A stretch of 64,000 nt of DNA from Ectobius pallidus (lineage: Eukaryota > Arthropoda > Insecta > Blattodea > Ectobiidae), in the NCBI GenBank assembly GCA_964059195.1, contig CAXKWD010000008.1:49704502-49768501 (forward strand), read 5' to 3'. The notes below the pieces were generated by a model. The model was not told where the DNA came from. It did not search any database and saw only the letters and a program-made list of their open reading frames with translations. Position numbers and translations under genes: made by a program. This document shows, in pieces, positions 12,203 to 22,490 of the stretch (within the stretch, counting starts at the first letter, position 1; every line of letters begins with the position of its first letter).

Positions 12203-12451
12203 GTCACACTCACAACTCCTTCAGAGACTCATTAATTAAATATCTAAAGTTTTGCTTTTTGAAATATGTATTATGTGTACTATCTGTAGATAATTGTATT
12301 ATTAGGTGTACTAGTTCTAGATCTCTGTATTATTTGTAGATTATTGTATTATTCGAATTTGTACTGGGTCGAGTATCTCGATCTCCACTGTCCCATATCA
12401 ATGTATATTGATCACGTAGGACGTAAATAAATAAATAAATAAATAAATAAA
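12203..12451 (+). other. LINE B 3' UTR and (AAAT)n tail
   Basis: About 215 bp of 3' UTR and then an AAAT repeat (about 12424-12451). Simple-repeat tails rather than pure poly(A) are typical of CR1/L2-type LINEs. The tail abuts the TTTTTATT duplication. Confidence 0.75.
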
Positions 12452-13086
12452 TTTTTATTAGGTCATTTTTTGTCATTTTATGCCATTTTAAATTTTTAGG
12501 GCATTTATTTCAATTTTAGGTCATTATTGTGTCATTTTCGTGTCATTTTCTTCCTTATTTAGTCATTTTCATGTATTTACATTGAGTGTATTAATTTTTT
12601 TTCGTCGCTAGCGGTGCTGTTTTTGAAGTGTTATTTGTTTAATGCACGAAGGAAAAATTCCGTTTTAAAGTGTTGTCAAGTCTCAGTCGGAAATGAGAAT
12701 CAAAGAAACGGCAACATTTTGTATTATATTACTTCGAGTATTGTTATTAGATTAACTTGGCACCAGAGTCTGTCACCTGCTTGGATTTGAGAGTGCAAAC
12801 TACTGTTTACCCTAAATAAACAACAATATAGCCTAATCCGGCAGACCAGAAAAGGAAGTGCCGAATTTTGACTCGCCAGTGCCTCAGTGCCAGTATAAAT
12901 TTCCGTGAGAAAAGAACATTTACAACATTAGTCTGTAACTTCGTGTGTAGAATAATAATTTTTTTATGAAGGAAATGTCAGTTTTTAGGTCATTTTTTTA
13001 TGATTATTAAGTAATTTTCTTTAAAATTTAGGGTCATTTTATAGGTCTTTTTCAAACAATTTTAGGTCATCAGAATCCGGGCCCTG
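12452..13086. mobile_element. Right part of the split hAT MITE
   Basis: Non-coding, T-rich on this strand, with repeated GGTCATTTT-like motifs, ending in the inverted CCGGGCCCTG terminus. It belongs with 565-601. Confidence 0.7.
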
Positions 13087-13112
13087 ATTATTATTATTAT
13101 TATTATTATTAT
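13087..13112 (+). repeat. Second half of LINE A (ATT)n tail
   Basis: ATT trinucleotide run, the continuation of 553-564 after removal of the MITE and everything nested in it. Confidence 0.7.
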
Positions 13113-13237
13113 GTTCTGGCAATGTTCTGATCCCTTCTCTAAAAAGATCCATCAGAATGAATATAATACAGTGTTCAAGTTGTATTTTGTTAAAAATAAG
13201 ACAAAAGTAGTAATATTATTTTTGTTTACTTTAACAG

Positions 13238-13411
13238 ATATGGTGCCTAGCTGAAGGTGAAGATTACGAGGAGTATGCATTCAAGGACAGTCACAGCCCT
13301 GGTCGATATCGTGTTCTTGGATCATTGACTAATTCTCCAGAATTTTCTGAAACATGGAATTGTTCAGTTAACACTACCATGAATCCAACAAATCGCTGTA
13401 TAATCTGGTGA
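13238..13411 (+). CDS. Terminal exon of an M13 (neprilysin-like) zinc metallopeptidase
   Basis: Host gene exon, 57 codons plus TGA. A pyrimidine-rich acceptor (TTGTTTACTTTAACAG) ends at 13237. The exon reads in phase 0 from IWCLAEG, through DSHSPGRYRVLGSLTNSPEF, to MNPTNRCIIW and the stop. The HSPGRxRVxG...N.PEF...NC...MNP...C.xW pattern is the conserved C-terminus of M13 peptidases (neprilysin, endothelin-converting enzyme), which are type II membrane or secreted enzymes that cleave small peptides. The final Cys takes part in a family disulphide and the protein classically ends in W. The catalytic HExxH exons lie upstream, outside the window, so the intron is at least 13.2 kb long and filled by the nested elements. 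Which M13 paralogue it is cannot be decided. Confidence 0.9.
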   Translation: MWCLAEGEDYEEYAFKDSHSPGRYRVLGSLTNSPEFSETWNCSVNTTMNPTNRCIIW

Positions 13412-14054
13412 TGAGTCACTGATTTGACTTTTAATTTATTTTATATAATTGTTTTATATAATGGATGATGATCTTTTTTCAATAATGGTGTGCCTTGAAT
13501 ATGCCTTAGTAGCAGATAAACTAGAATATCAATTAGATTAGAATGGTTACAGTAAAAATTAGTTATAAGATACAGGAACAATGAGAGAAGAAAATCAAAT
13601 TCAAGTTGCATAAAATTTCTGTATGCATTTCAAAAGATACCGTACAAGGAATTATTTTAAAAATGATCATATCACAAAATAGTGTTAAATGCTTAACTGA
13701 GTTTGCGACAGCATTCACATCAACGAAACTGGTAGTTCATAAAAGTTACATCCAACTTAAACAACTGCATGAAACCGAGGAAATTAATTATTCCAACTCT
13801 TCTATTAACGCATACAAGATTCTTTAACACATTAGACATAATGTGGCCACATGTTATTTTTCACTATCTGTATATTTTTATTATTTTAGAGTTTAGTAAT
13901 AGTAGGCCTACATTATGTAACAAGCCTATAATGGCATTTATTAAGACACGAGTACAGTATGTCATTTATGAAACGACTGAAGCAAAATAAGTTTGGAGCC
14001 GGAACTAAAGAAATATGTCCAAGGACACAAAGATAGTGCGTAGGCTACTGTATA
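13412..14054 (+). other. Putative 3' UTR / downstream flank of the peptidase gene
   Basis: A+T-rich, without a convincing coding frame. No canonical AATAAA was seen, so the polyadenylation site is not located. Short frames at 13606-13990 have no family signature and look fortuitous. Confidence 0.4.
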
Positions 14055-14089
14055 CCCCCATCCAACCCCCGTGGGAATTTTCGACACAT

Positions 14090-15400
14090 ATATTTTTTTG
14101 TTGGTATTGCCATCTAGTTTCAGTTTTCAGTTGTTTTCCCCTTATCAATTACAGCATTTACCCGGAAACCCCGGAAATTCGGAGAAAATGAGTTTTTTTT
14201 TTTTTTCTTTCTTTGTTCTTTGCTCCTAATATGCCCAGGGAATTTCTGGCTCACATATTTTTTGTTGGTATTACAATCTAGTTTAAGTCTTTAGTTGTTT
14301 GCCCCTTATCAATTACAGCATTTACCCGGAAAACTAAAGAAAACTACGGAAATCTGAAGAAAATGAGTTTGATTGAATTTTTCTTTGTTCTTTGCTCCTA
14401 ATATGCCCAGGGAATTTCTGACTCACATATTTTTTGTTGGTATTGTCATCTGGTTTAAGTTTTCAGTTGTTTGCCCCTTACAAATTACAACATATCCCCG
14501 GAAAACCCGAAAAATCACTTTTATATGGAGAAAATGACAATGTTTTATTTTTTAAATCTTTGTTCTTTGCTTCTAGTATTCAAAGGGAATTTCTGAATCA
14601 TATGTTCTTTTGTTGGTACTGCCATCCAGATTAAGGTTTCAGTTGTTTGCCCCTTATCAATTACAGCAAATCCCCAGAAAATTCCGAAAACCACGGAAAC
14701 CAGGAGAAAATTACTTTGTTTTAATTTTTTTAAATCTTAGTTCTTTACTTCTAGTATTCAAAGGGAATTGGTGACTCATATGGTTTTGTGTTGGTATTGT
14801 CATGTAGATTAAGGTTTCAGTTGTTTGCCCCTTATCAATTACAGCAAATCCCCAGAAAACTCTGAAAACCACGGAAGCCCGGAGAAAATGACTTTGTTTT
14901 AATTTTTTAAATCTTAGTTCTTTGCTCCTAGTATTCAAAGGGAATTGGTGACTAATATGGATTTGTGTTGGTATTGCCATGTAGATTAAGGTTTCAGTCG
15001 TTTGCCCCTTATCAATTACAGCAATTCCCCAGAAAACTCCGAAAACCACGGAAGCCCGGAGAAAATGACTTTGTCTTAATTTTTTAAATCTTAGTTCTTT
15101 GCTCCTAGTATTCAAAGGGAATTGGTGACTCATATGGTTTTGTGTTGGTATTGCCATGTAGATTAAGGTTTCAGTTGTTTGTCCCTTATCAATTACAGCA
15201 TATCTCCGGAAAACTCCGAAAACCTCAAAAATCCGAAGAAAATGAGTTCGTTTTAATTTTTTTTTAACTTTTGTTCTTTGATCCTAATATTCCCAGGGAA
15301 CTTCAGGCATTGTAATCTAGATTAAGGTTTCAGCTGTATGCCCATTATCAATTACAGCATATCCCCGTAAAACCCGGAAAAGCAAGGAAATCCACAGAAT
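14090..15400 (+). repeat. Left arm tandem array (~8 units of 159-178 bp)
   Basis: The landmark CAATTACAGCA recurs (with small changes) at about 14146, 14310, 14482, 14658, 14836, 15013, 15190 and 15349. Each unit contains a block like GGAGAAAATGA, a T-rich stretch, TTTGCTCCTA, GGGAATT and TTGTTGGTATTG. The three central units are about 177 bp (59 codons), which creates an artefactual repetitive open frame on the minus strand at 14711-15157. Confidence 0.85.
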
Positions 15401-15843
15401 TTCTAGAACTCGGAACTTGTGATCTACGGTCACTGAAACCGTTATTGCGAAGTAATTCTTCTGCTTCAAGTGTGTCCCTTGCAGGTTCAAAAGGGTGAGT
15501 AATGTGGACTACGAGAAATTTGCCATAATTGTGATGGTCACATGCAAAGAAAAGGGGAATCATATCTTCTAAACATGCCAAGTGTAAGTCAAAGTTGTTT
15601 TCTTTAGTTGCTCGCTGAAATCTCAAAATCAATGACACTTTGTCCATATTACCATTCCAAAATTGTGCTGTTTTACCGAATGTCCCTTCTCTAACTTCAG
15701 TCAAGAAAGTTTGGTAGTGACTGTGGAAGGTTTGGTAAGATAAATTATCATTCACAGATGTCAAATTAGAATATGAAGTGTGTTCTGCCAGGTTTTCAAT
15801 CGCCTTCATCCCTTCAGCATCAGGATTTTTTCCAGTATTCTTT
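15348..15843 (-). pseudogene. Coding remnant in the foldback core; unnamed transposon-associated family
   Basis: About 150 codons open on the minus strand, reading into the left-arm repeat at its end. Recognisable stretches are FGKTAQFWNGNMDKVSLIL, RATKENNFDLHLA, FFACDHHNYGKFL and a LLRNNGFS block. I recall the pattern FW...L.F.RAT...N..LHL....PxFFxxDHxNYxRYL from multi-copy, unnamed proteins in many animal genomes; this is from memory and untested. The frame is open a few codons upstream of the methionine at 15809. No catalytic triad can be assigned from this fragment. Its place exactly between the inverted arms suggests it was the element's own gene. Confidence 0.55.
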
Positions 15844-15849
15844 GTCTTG

Positions 15850-17985
15850 CTGTAATTAATAAGGGGGAAAACAACTGAAACCTTAAACTATATGGCAATA
15901 GCAACAAAAATTATGTGATTCAGAAATTCCCTGGCAATATTAGTATCAAAGAGCAAAGCTTTTTAAAAAATTAAAACAATCTCATTTTCTGCGGATTTTC
16001 ATGGTTTTCAGGGTTTACGTGGATATGCCGTAAGTGATAAGGGGAAAACAACTTAAACCTTAAACTAGATGGCAATATCAACAAAAAAACATATGAGTCA
16101 GAAATTCCCTGGGAATATTAGGAGCAAAGAATAAAGATTTTAAAGAAATGTTTAAAAAGTCAATTCCTCCGGATTTCCGTGGTTTTCGGAGTTTTTTGGC
16201 TTTTTAAAAAATTAAAACAATCTCATTTTCTGCGGATTTTCGTGGTTTTCAGGGTTTACGTGGATATGCCGTAAGTGATAAGGGGCAAACAACTGAAACC
16301 TTAATCTAGATGGCAATACCAGCAAAAAAACATACGAATCAGAAATTCCCTTTGAATATTAGGAGCAAAGAACAAAGATTTTAAAAATAATAGGGGAGAG
16401 CGTGGAGGGATGGCAGGTTTTTACTTTATTGATTTTTTTAAATTTTTTTGTTTAATGTAGGCGAAAACTGATTGCATTTCTGAAAACTGCTTGGCTTCAG
16501 AATATAAATATGTTATACTGAAGATTAAAAATTTTATTTACCTTGCAAATAAATAACATTTTTTATAACATTATCAAATGTCCCATCCCTCCTACCTGGG
16601 TAGGTGGCATGGGACACTGTTCAAGGAGGTATGGGACAGAGCTTTTTGAGCCTCAATGTTCATGTAAATAATGTTGGAAATCATCATAAAGTTTAAAAAT
16701 GTCCTTTTCAATGCATTTAAATAGAACATAAGAACAAAAGAGTTATAATAGGTGACTTAGAATAACAAGTCTCTCATAACAAATTTTAAGCAAGCAAGTT
16801 CGACTTCGACAAGCAAGCATGTCTTTGAATCTACCTCTCATAACCAAAAATCAACCCATATCACTAAAAAATAGAAGAAAAACACCTTAAAATACATTTT
16901 CAAATTTGTAGAAAATATGGGAGGCTACGTTTCTCATTAAAATGGTGTCCCTTCCCTCCTGCAAGGAGAATGTCCCATCCTTCCTGCATTGTAGCAATCG
17001 CATGAGACACATGCCTTACTTTCAATTGTTTTACATTACTGAAAAGTCAGATGTTTTCATCATTTACAAAATATTTATGGTAATTTTCAAATTTTAAAAA
17101 TTACAAGGCTATTTAGAAATTCTGAAAATGTATAATTTATTGACAAAACTGAAGGAAGTTAGTTTTCTCATAAAGTTACACCATAACATCCACCATACTT
17201 TCTAATATAGCATACTATTGCTGTTGCAAACTTCTGAGAGCAATTTGGTAAGAATTTCAAATGTAGTTAATGTATTACATGGAATGTCCCATCCCTCCTG
17301 TGTCCCATCCCTCCATATTCTCCCCTACATAGTAATTTTCTCCGTATATACATGGTTTTCCGGGGTTTCCGGGGATATGCTGCAATTGGTAAGGGGCAAA
17401 CAACTGGAACCTTAATCTATATGGGAATACCAACACAAAAACATAGGATTCATCAATTCCTTTGAATACTAGGAGCAAAGAACAAAGATTTTAAAAAAAT
17501 AAAACATTGTCCCTTTCTCCGGATTTCCGTGGTTTTCGGTGTTTTCCGGGGATATCCTGTAATTTATAAGGGGCAAACAACTGAAACCTTAATCTAGATG
17601 GTAATGCCAACAAAAAAACATATAAGTCAGAAATTCCCTTTGAATATTAGGTGCAAAGAACAAAGATTTAAAAAATAAAACATAGTAATTTTCACCGTAT
17701 ATACGTGGTTTTCCGGGTTTTCCGGGGATACCTTGTAATTTGTAAGGGGCAAACAACTGAAACCATTAAACTAGATGCCAATACCAACAAAAATGTGTGA
17801 GTCAGAAATTCCCTGGGCATATTAGGAGCAAAGAACAATGAAAAATTAAAGCAAATTCATTTTCTCCGGATTTTCGGGGTTTTCAGCTAAATGCTGTAAT
17901 TGATAAGGGGCAAACAACTAAAATCGTAAACTAGATGACAATACCAACAAAAAAAATATATGTGTCGGAAATTCCCACGGGGGGG
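15850..17985 (-). repeat. Right arm inverted tandem array (~7 units), split at 16393-17325
   Basis: The inverted landmark (GTAATTGATAAGGGG and variants) occurs at about 15850, 16029, 16270, 17381, 17559, 17734 and 17895. Removing the 935-bp insertion makes the 16270-17381 step 176 bp, the normal unit length. Confidence 0.85.
16393..17325. mobile_element. 933-bp DNA element with GGGGAGA inverted ends and TA target duplication
   Basis: The left end is GGGGAGAGCGTGGAGGGATG; the right end read in reverse is GGGGAGAATATGGAGGGATG. TA flanks both sides (16391-16392 and 17326-17327). Subterminal GGAGGGATGGGACA-type motifs recur on both sides. No transposase frame is visible. A TA duplication suggests a Tc1/mariner-type donor, but other TA-targeting groups are possible. 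Confidence 0.75.
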
Positions 17986-18210
17986 GGGAGGGTTTCATAT
18001 TGGTAGCCCATGGTCTAATAGCTCACAGGGACCAGCTCATGAATTTTGAAATACCCATGAGGATGATCTCATCAAGAGATTAGTTAAACACACCCACCAG
18101 GAGATTCTGCTGTTGTCCAACTGGCAGATGGAGTATAGATGAGGATGAATCGTAACACAAGCTCAAAACATGGTCAGGTTAGTTCTTGAATTAAGTATAG
18201 TTATTATGCT

Positions 18211-19052
18211 CACACTTTATCTTGAGCCAAAAAAATGCGGGGGTGAGGGGAGCTGATATTGCATGCAGTATAAGAGATTGACTATTGCAGAAGGCGGTGA
18301 GTTGAAATTGACGTTGTTTCTGAAGGGTTGCCAATTAACAGAAAATATAACGAGTGTAGTTTTATGCTGGGTCACAATGTAACTAACTGTAATCTTTAGC
18401 ACTTTCAACTCTCGCTACCAAACTAAAGATTTTATATTGATTCAGATATTATAGTAGAATATATCGCTGGAGAAATGAAATGGAAATTTCTCTCCCGGTC
18501 TTCAGAATATAGAAAATTGTTTAAAAGTCGTAGCATTGTACATGTAGGCCTACTTGAATACGCACTTTCACATGCCTGAATTGATGTAATTTAACTAAAT
18601 ACCTTTTGCGAAAGTTTGTAGGTAATTAATACAATACAATTAATACAACGAAATAATAAAACTTGACTTGTTCTTTTCTCCAACGACAGATTTAGCTTGA
18701 AACACATTAAATTGCTTTTCCTTCCATTTCATTTATTTGGTTCATTATTTCGCTGATTTCCGATACTTCTTGGTTTAAAGAATCTTTATTTTTAACTTCG
18801 TTGTCACTTATATCGACCATTTCCACAACACCAGTACTGTTCTTCTAATATCCTTGGATTTATTCTGTCATTTTCAGAATATTATGATGTAAACAAATAA
18901 AAAAATTGACGGTAGCTCAAGAATGCCACAACGGGAAGTTTTTAGGTATGGCAATACTGGGGACGGGTCACGATCTTCATTTTTTCGAGCGAGGCCTTCT
19001 TTATATGGACGGTTTTCAGCATTATGGAGTGTGAAGCTCAAGATAAAGTGTG
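18211..19052. repeat. Possible MITE bounded by a perfect 17-bp inverted repeat
   Basis: CACACTTTATCTTGAGC at 18211-18227 is exactly inverted at 19036-19052. The 842-bp interval is non-coding and shows no transposase fragment. No convincing TSD is found at the boundaries, so the element call is tentative. Confidence 0.4.
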
Positions 19053-19120
19053 CTTTTATTAGTTAGGCCTACATATCACCATTGATTTTATGAAACCTCC
19101 TATGTGACAGAATGGCTAAA

Positions 19121-19270
19121 CTGAGATTATCATTTCACAGGATTCTGCTCTTCAAGCTCTACAAAGTCGAAACCTCTACAATTTAATGTCATTAATTTTT
19201 TTTCTTTCACATAGGAGGTTTCACATTGTGGAGCTTGAAGAACAGAATCCTATGATATCATAACCTCAAT
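19121..19270. repeat. Imperfect hairpin, ~57-bp inverted arms
   Basis: The arm 19121-19177 pairs with 19215-19270 (shared core AGGATTCTG..CTTCAAGCTC and its complement). A further copy of GAAACCTCCTATGTGA lies at 19092-19107. It sits at the 3' side of the piggyBac relic and may be part of that element's end. Confidence 0.6.
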
Positions 19271-19299
19271 TTATTTTTTCTTTCCAGTCACTATTGCTT

Positions 19300-20745
19300 G
19301 CAACTTATGCTTCTTCAAATCCCCTGAAAGACTGCCTGGTGGGTCTTTGTGTGGTGCTCTGGGGGTGGGCATTTTTTCTTCTTTCTCTTCTGTTGCATTC
19401 TCTTGCAAGTTCATTGCTGACCAGTTGCTTGCAGTTTCTGGAAGGAATTTTTGTAGGACAGAGTGTCAGAGTTCTGAAATTTATATACCCTAAACAAATT
19501 AAACAGGTCACAGTTTAGCAACCATAACACTACATTTTTGCTCCATTTCATGGTTGTTCTGAGAATGGAGTAATAAGACAGATAGGCTACTGGTCTGCTC
19601 TGTTGACATCCTTCATATACAGTACTTATTACACTCAAGGATGTAAGAGGGCTTCTTTACTGTACCCCCCTTCTGTTTTCTTCTTTCTTGTTTCTTGATA
19701 ATCACCTGGTGTATAGTGCTGACCATTCTAACTTCTCTTTTATCTTTCCAAGTCTGGAGGAGAATGTCACCCTTCCTGCAAAATTTGTTTTCCCCTGCTT
19801 TCAATTTCTTCCCAGCCTCAGAGAAGGTCTTTGGAAGTCCTCTATTACTTCTTACTGTGCCACAAACCCTTGTTTTTCTCTCAAGCAGATGTTCTGCTAT
19901 AGCAACACTGTTATAATTATCTTGATAGACATGATGCCATAGATCCAGGTTCAGTTCCAGAACAGAAAATATTGTCTTCTAATTTCTTTCCCTCTGCAGC
20001 ATAAATTTCCATATGCATATATATCCTGTAGTAGCCTCACCGACCGTTCTCACTAGAATTCCGTATTTCACTAGCTTGCAAGGATTATTATGTTCTTATC
20101 TTGAAATGTCCCCTCCAAGGAATTATTGCCTCTTCTAAGGAAAGTTCCTGTGACGGCTTGTACACTTGTTGAAACCGCTGTGACAGGTACGGTATTGAAG
20201 AAATGGGCGAACCTTATACAATCTGTCTTCAGTATTTCCTACTAGTGTGTTGTCATTGAAATGCCAGAAACTCCAAATCTGTTCCCATCTATTTCTACTC
20301 ATAAGTTTTTCAAATATTGGAGTTTCTATCATGGGGTTGGTGCTCCAGTAGTCCCTAATCATATCTTTTTTTACCTGCCCCATCAAAATTATGATTGATA
20401 AAAATTTATTCATTTCCTGTAGGCTATACTTATGTCATTCCACTTTAGAGTCTTGGGAGATACCTTATACTTTTCAGCATTTTTATTTTGATATAACTTA
20501 AATTTTATTGCTCCACAAAAAGTGAAAGTAGTTGGTCATCACAAAATAAGTTCACAGTTTCAGAAATATAGAGACTATTAATGTTCAAAGCACAAGTGAG
20601 ACCTCTTATTCATTCAAAACATTCAATTATCGTAAGAGGGTCTTCTTTTGAAAAACCATCATTAGTATCCATTTCCCCAGATGAAATTATGTTTATTTCA
20701 TTACTATCAGTATCTGACTCTGAATCACTAGAAATTTTTGTTCTT
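19300..20745 (-). pseudogene. piggyBac-type transposase relic
   Basis: The minus strand carries most of a piggyBac-family transposase in several frames. Order: an acidic N-terminal stretch (SDSESDTDSNE, near 20720-20680); NKFLSIIILMGQVKKD and RDYWSTNPMIETPIFEKLMSR (20413-20290); FWHFNDN and RLYKVRPF; LSLEEAIIPWRG in a shifted frame (about 20130-20095); EIYAAEGKKLED; LLQTWKDKREVRMVSTIH; and NADQ-like RADQ followed by YYSILRTTMKWSK and VLWLLNC (19600-19500). Multiple frameshifts and stops make it inactive. TTAA-flanked termini were not identified. Confidence 0.85.
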
Positions 20746-22490
20746 TCTAAGTGAAACATCACATAGTGAGGAGTGGAACACACAATACAAAGAACTACTA
20801 TGAAGTAGAAACAATATCTGGTTTGAGTATATTGTACTGGAACGTGCAGAGTTTTGTGAATGAGCTAAGCTACATTTCTCTACTACTTTCTGAGTGGGAA
20901 GTTGATGTCTTATGTATAACAGAGCATTGGCTATGCGCCTATGAATTGGCCATACTTCATGTCCCAGGATATGTGCTATCTGATTTCTTTTGCCGGAATA
21001 GAAGTGGCCAGCATGGTGGTTCAGCCATTTATGTTAAAAATGGTCTTGAGGTCTCTAAATTTGATCTCTCTACTTTATCTTCTGTGTTTGAATTTGAAGC
21101 CTGTGCTATTATGCTTAATTCATTTAATGTCCTGTGTGTGTGCTTTTACCGAATACCTGACCACAGTAAACATGGCACCGACAATTTTGTGATAAAACTG
21201 CATGATCTGTTCAACCTAGTTTACAAACACAGTGTGAACAAACAAATTGTCTTAACTGGTGATTTTAACATAGACCTCTGTGTTGATAGCAACGAAGTAA
21301 AAGAAATATATAATTGCTTCGACAGCTTTGGTGTCAGGCATTTGATCGATGAACCAACTCGACCTCACAACAATGGGTCTGGAGGAACTTGTATTGACAA
21401 TGTTATTACGAATATTGATACCAACAAATGTTCAGCCAAAGTAGTTCATACAATTCTATCAGACCATGATGCCATTCACTTCAACACTAATCTAAAGCCC
21501 AGCAGAACTCAGCCATCTAACCCTGCATTTACATTTAAAAGATCACTTAATGCATCTAATGTACCATATTTTATGTATTTATTAAGTTTAGTCAGCTGGT
21601 TAACATTGTATGGCTTAACGAATCTAAGTGATAAAGTTGATTATTTTCTGTCAATCTTCTCAAAGATCACTGATGCAGCATTCCCTTTTGTACGATCACG
21701 TATTGGACCAAAAAGAGGGAATAACAAAGAGTGGTACAATGATGACCTCCATAAATTAAAAGAAGAATGTACTCTGTATTACAAAATATACATACACAAT
21801 GGCGAGAAACAATATAAAGATAGATATAGTGAATTACAAAAAAAGTATAAAAAAGCCCTTAAGGCCTGTAAGATAAATTATTATTCTAATAAAATCAATG
21901 CTTCAATCAATAAACCTAAGTCTACTTGGTCAATTATTAATGATTTGATAAACAAGAGTGATAGGAGTTCTACTCCAAATATTGACCTAGACGCTGAAAA
22001 TTTTAATTCTTATTTTATTGACAAAGTTCATGACATTGTCAACAACATACCAAGTGATTTAGATCCAATGAATCTCATGAATAACTTATCCAAGCCTCAG
22101 ATCAGTTTCCTATTTAAACATGTAAGTATTGAAGATGTTTACTCTGTCATACTAAATTTAAGTAATAGTTCATGTCTTGATATATATGGCTTAAACTCTA
22201 AAATGTTGAAATTAGCATCTGTTTATATTATTTTGTGAACCTGTAACCCATATATTTAACAACTGCATTGAGAAGGGGTACTTTCCTAATGCTTTTAAAG
22301 TTGTCAAAGTTATCCCTGTTCATAAGAAAGGGAGTAAATCCGATTATGGAAACTATAGGCCTATAAGTATAATACCAGTAGGCCTACTATCAAAGGTCTT
22401 TGAAATATTACTAAACAAACAAATAACCATGTATTTTGAAAACAACTCTATATTTACACCCTCACAATATGGATTTAGAATGGGACATAG
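20746..22490 (+). pseudogene. LINE G: endonuclease and N-terminal reverse transcriptase, truncated both ends
   Basis: The main frame 20751-22238 carries the EEP endonuclease: ILYWNVQSF, VLCITEHWL, HGGSAIYV, VLTGDFNIDL and ILSDHDAIHF. A long linker follows, then the first reverse transcriptase blocks. A stop at 22236-22238 lies at a frameshift; from there KVIPVHKKGSK, NYRPISIIPVG and SQYGFRMGHSS read in another frame to about 22490. No ORF1 precedes it and the catalytic FADD region is missing, so it is truncated at both ends and lies between piggyBac and hAT relics. Its frame differs clearly from LINEs B and C, so it is probably a separate family. Confidence 0.85.

Larger units (their letters stand above)
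602..12451 (+). mobile_element. LINE B, near-complete CR1-like non-LTR retrotransposon split by a BEL element
   Basis: Layout: short 5' UTR (602-714), SGNH-domain ORF1 (715-1923), ORF2 with endonuclease and reverse transcriptase (about 1917-2653 plus 10048-12202), a 250-bp 3' UTR and an (AAAT)n tail ending at 12451. Excluding the BEL insertion and its duplicated GACTA, it is about 4.46 kb, a plausible full length for this class. It is flanked by TTTTTATT on both sides. An ORF1 esterase domain is known in CR1/L2-group LINEs, which suggests that group; the clade is inferred, not searched. Confidence 0.8.
565..13086. mobile_element. hAT-type MITE, split by LINE B (565-601 and 12452-13086)
   Basis: The left end reads CAGGGCCCGGCTTCTAATGA. 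The reverse complement of the right end (13067-13086) reads CAGGGCCCGGATTCTGATGA, giving imperfect terminal inverted repeats. Both ends are flanked by ATTATTAT (557-564 and 13087-13094), which fits an 8-bp hAT TSD, although the target is an (ATT)n run so the match is less informative than usual. Without LINE B the element is about 664 bp. It has no coding capacity and its interior is rich in GGTCATTTT/AAAATGACC motifs. CAGGG termini plus an 8-bp TSD are typical of non-autonomous hAT elements. Confidence 0.7.
14055..17995. mobile_element. Foldback-like element with tandem-repeat inverted arms
   Basis: The outer ends are inverted: CCCCCGTGGGAATTTTCGAC near 14067-14086, and its near-exact complement (GTCGGAAATTCCCACGGGGG) at 17963-17982. 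The left arm is a head-to-tail array of about eight 159-178-bp units; the right arm holds about seven units of the same repeat in opposite orientation. Between them, 15400-15850 carries a minus-strand coding remnant. Excluding the TA-flanked insertion at 16393-17325, the element is about 3.0 kb. Drosophila Foldback and Galileo elements share this architecture, but no relation by sequence is claimed. I could not find a clean TSD. Confidence 0.7.

Noticed and set aside
13606..13990. Two short + strand frames downstream of the peptidase exon
   Set aside because: Overlapping, low-complexity and without splice or family support; more likely 3' UTR or flank.
14055..17995. Regularly spaced repeats resembling a CRISPR array
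   Set aside because: Units are about 170 bp with conserved sequence throughout, there are no unique spacers, the arms are inverted and the context is eukaryotic.
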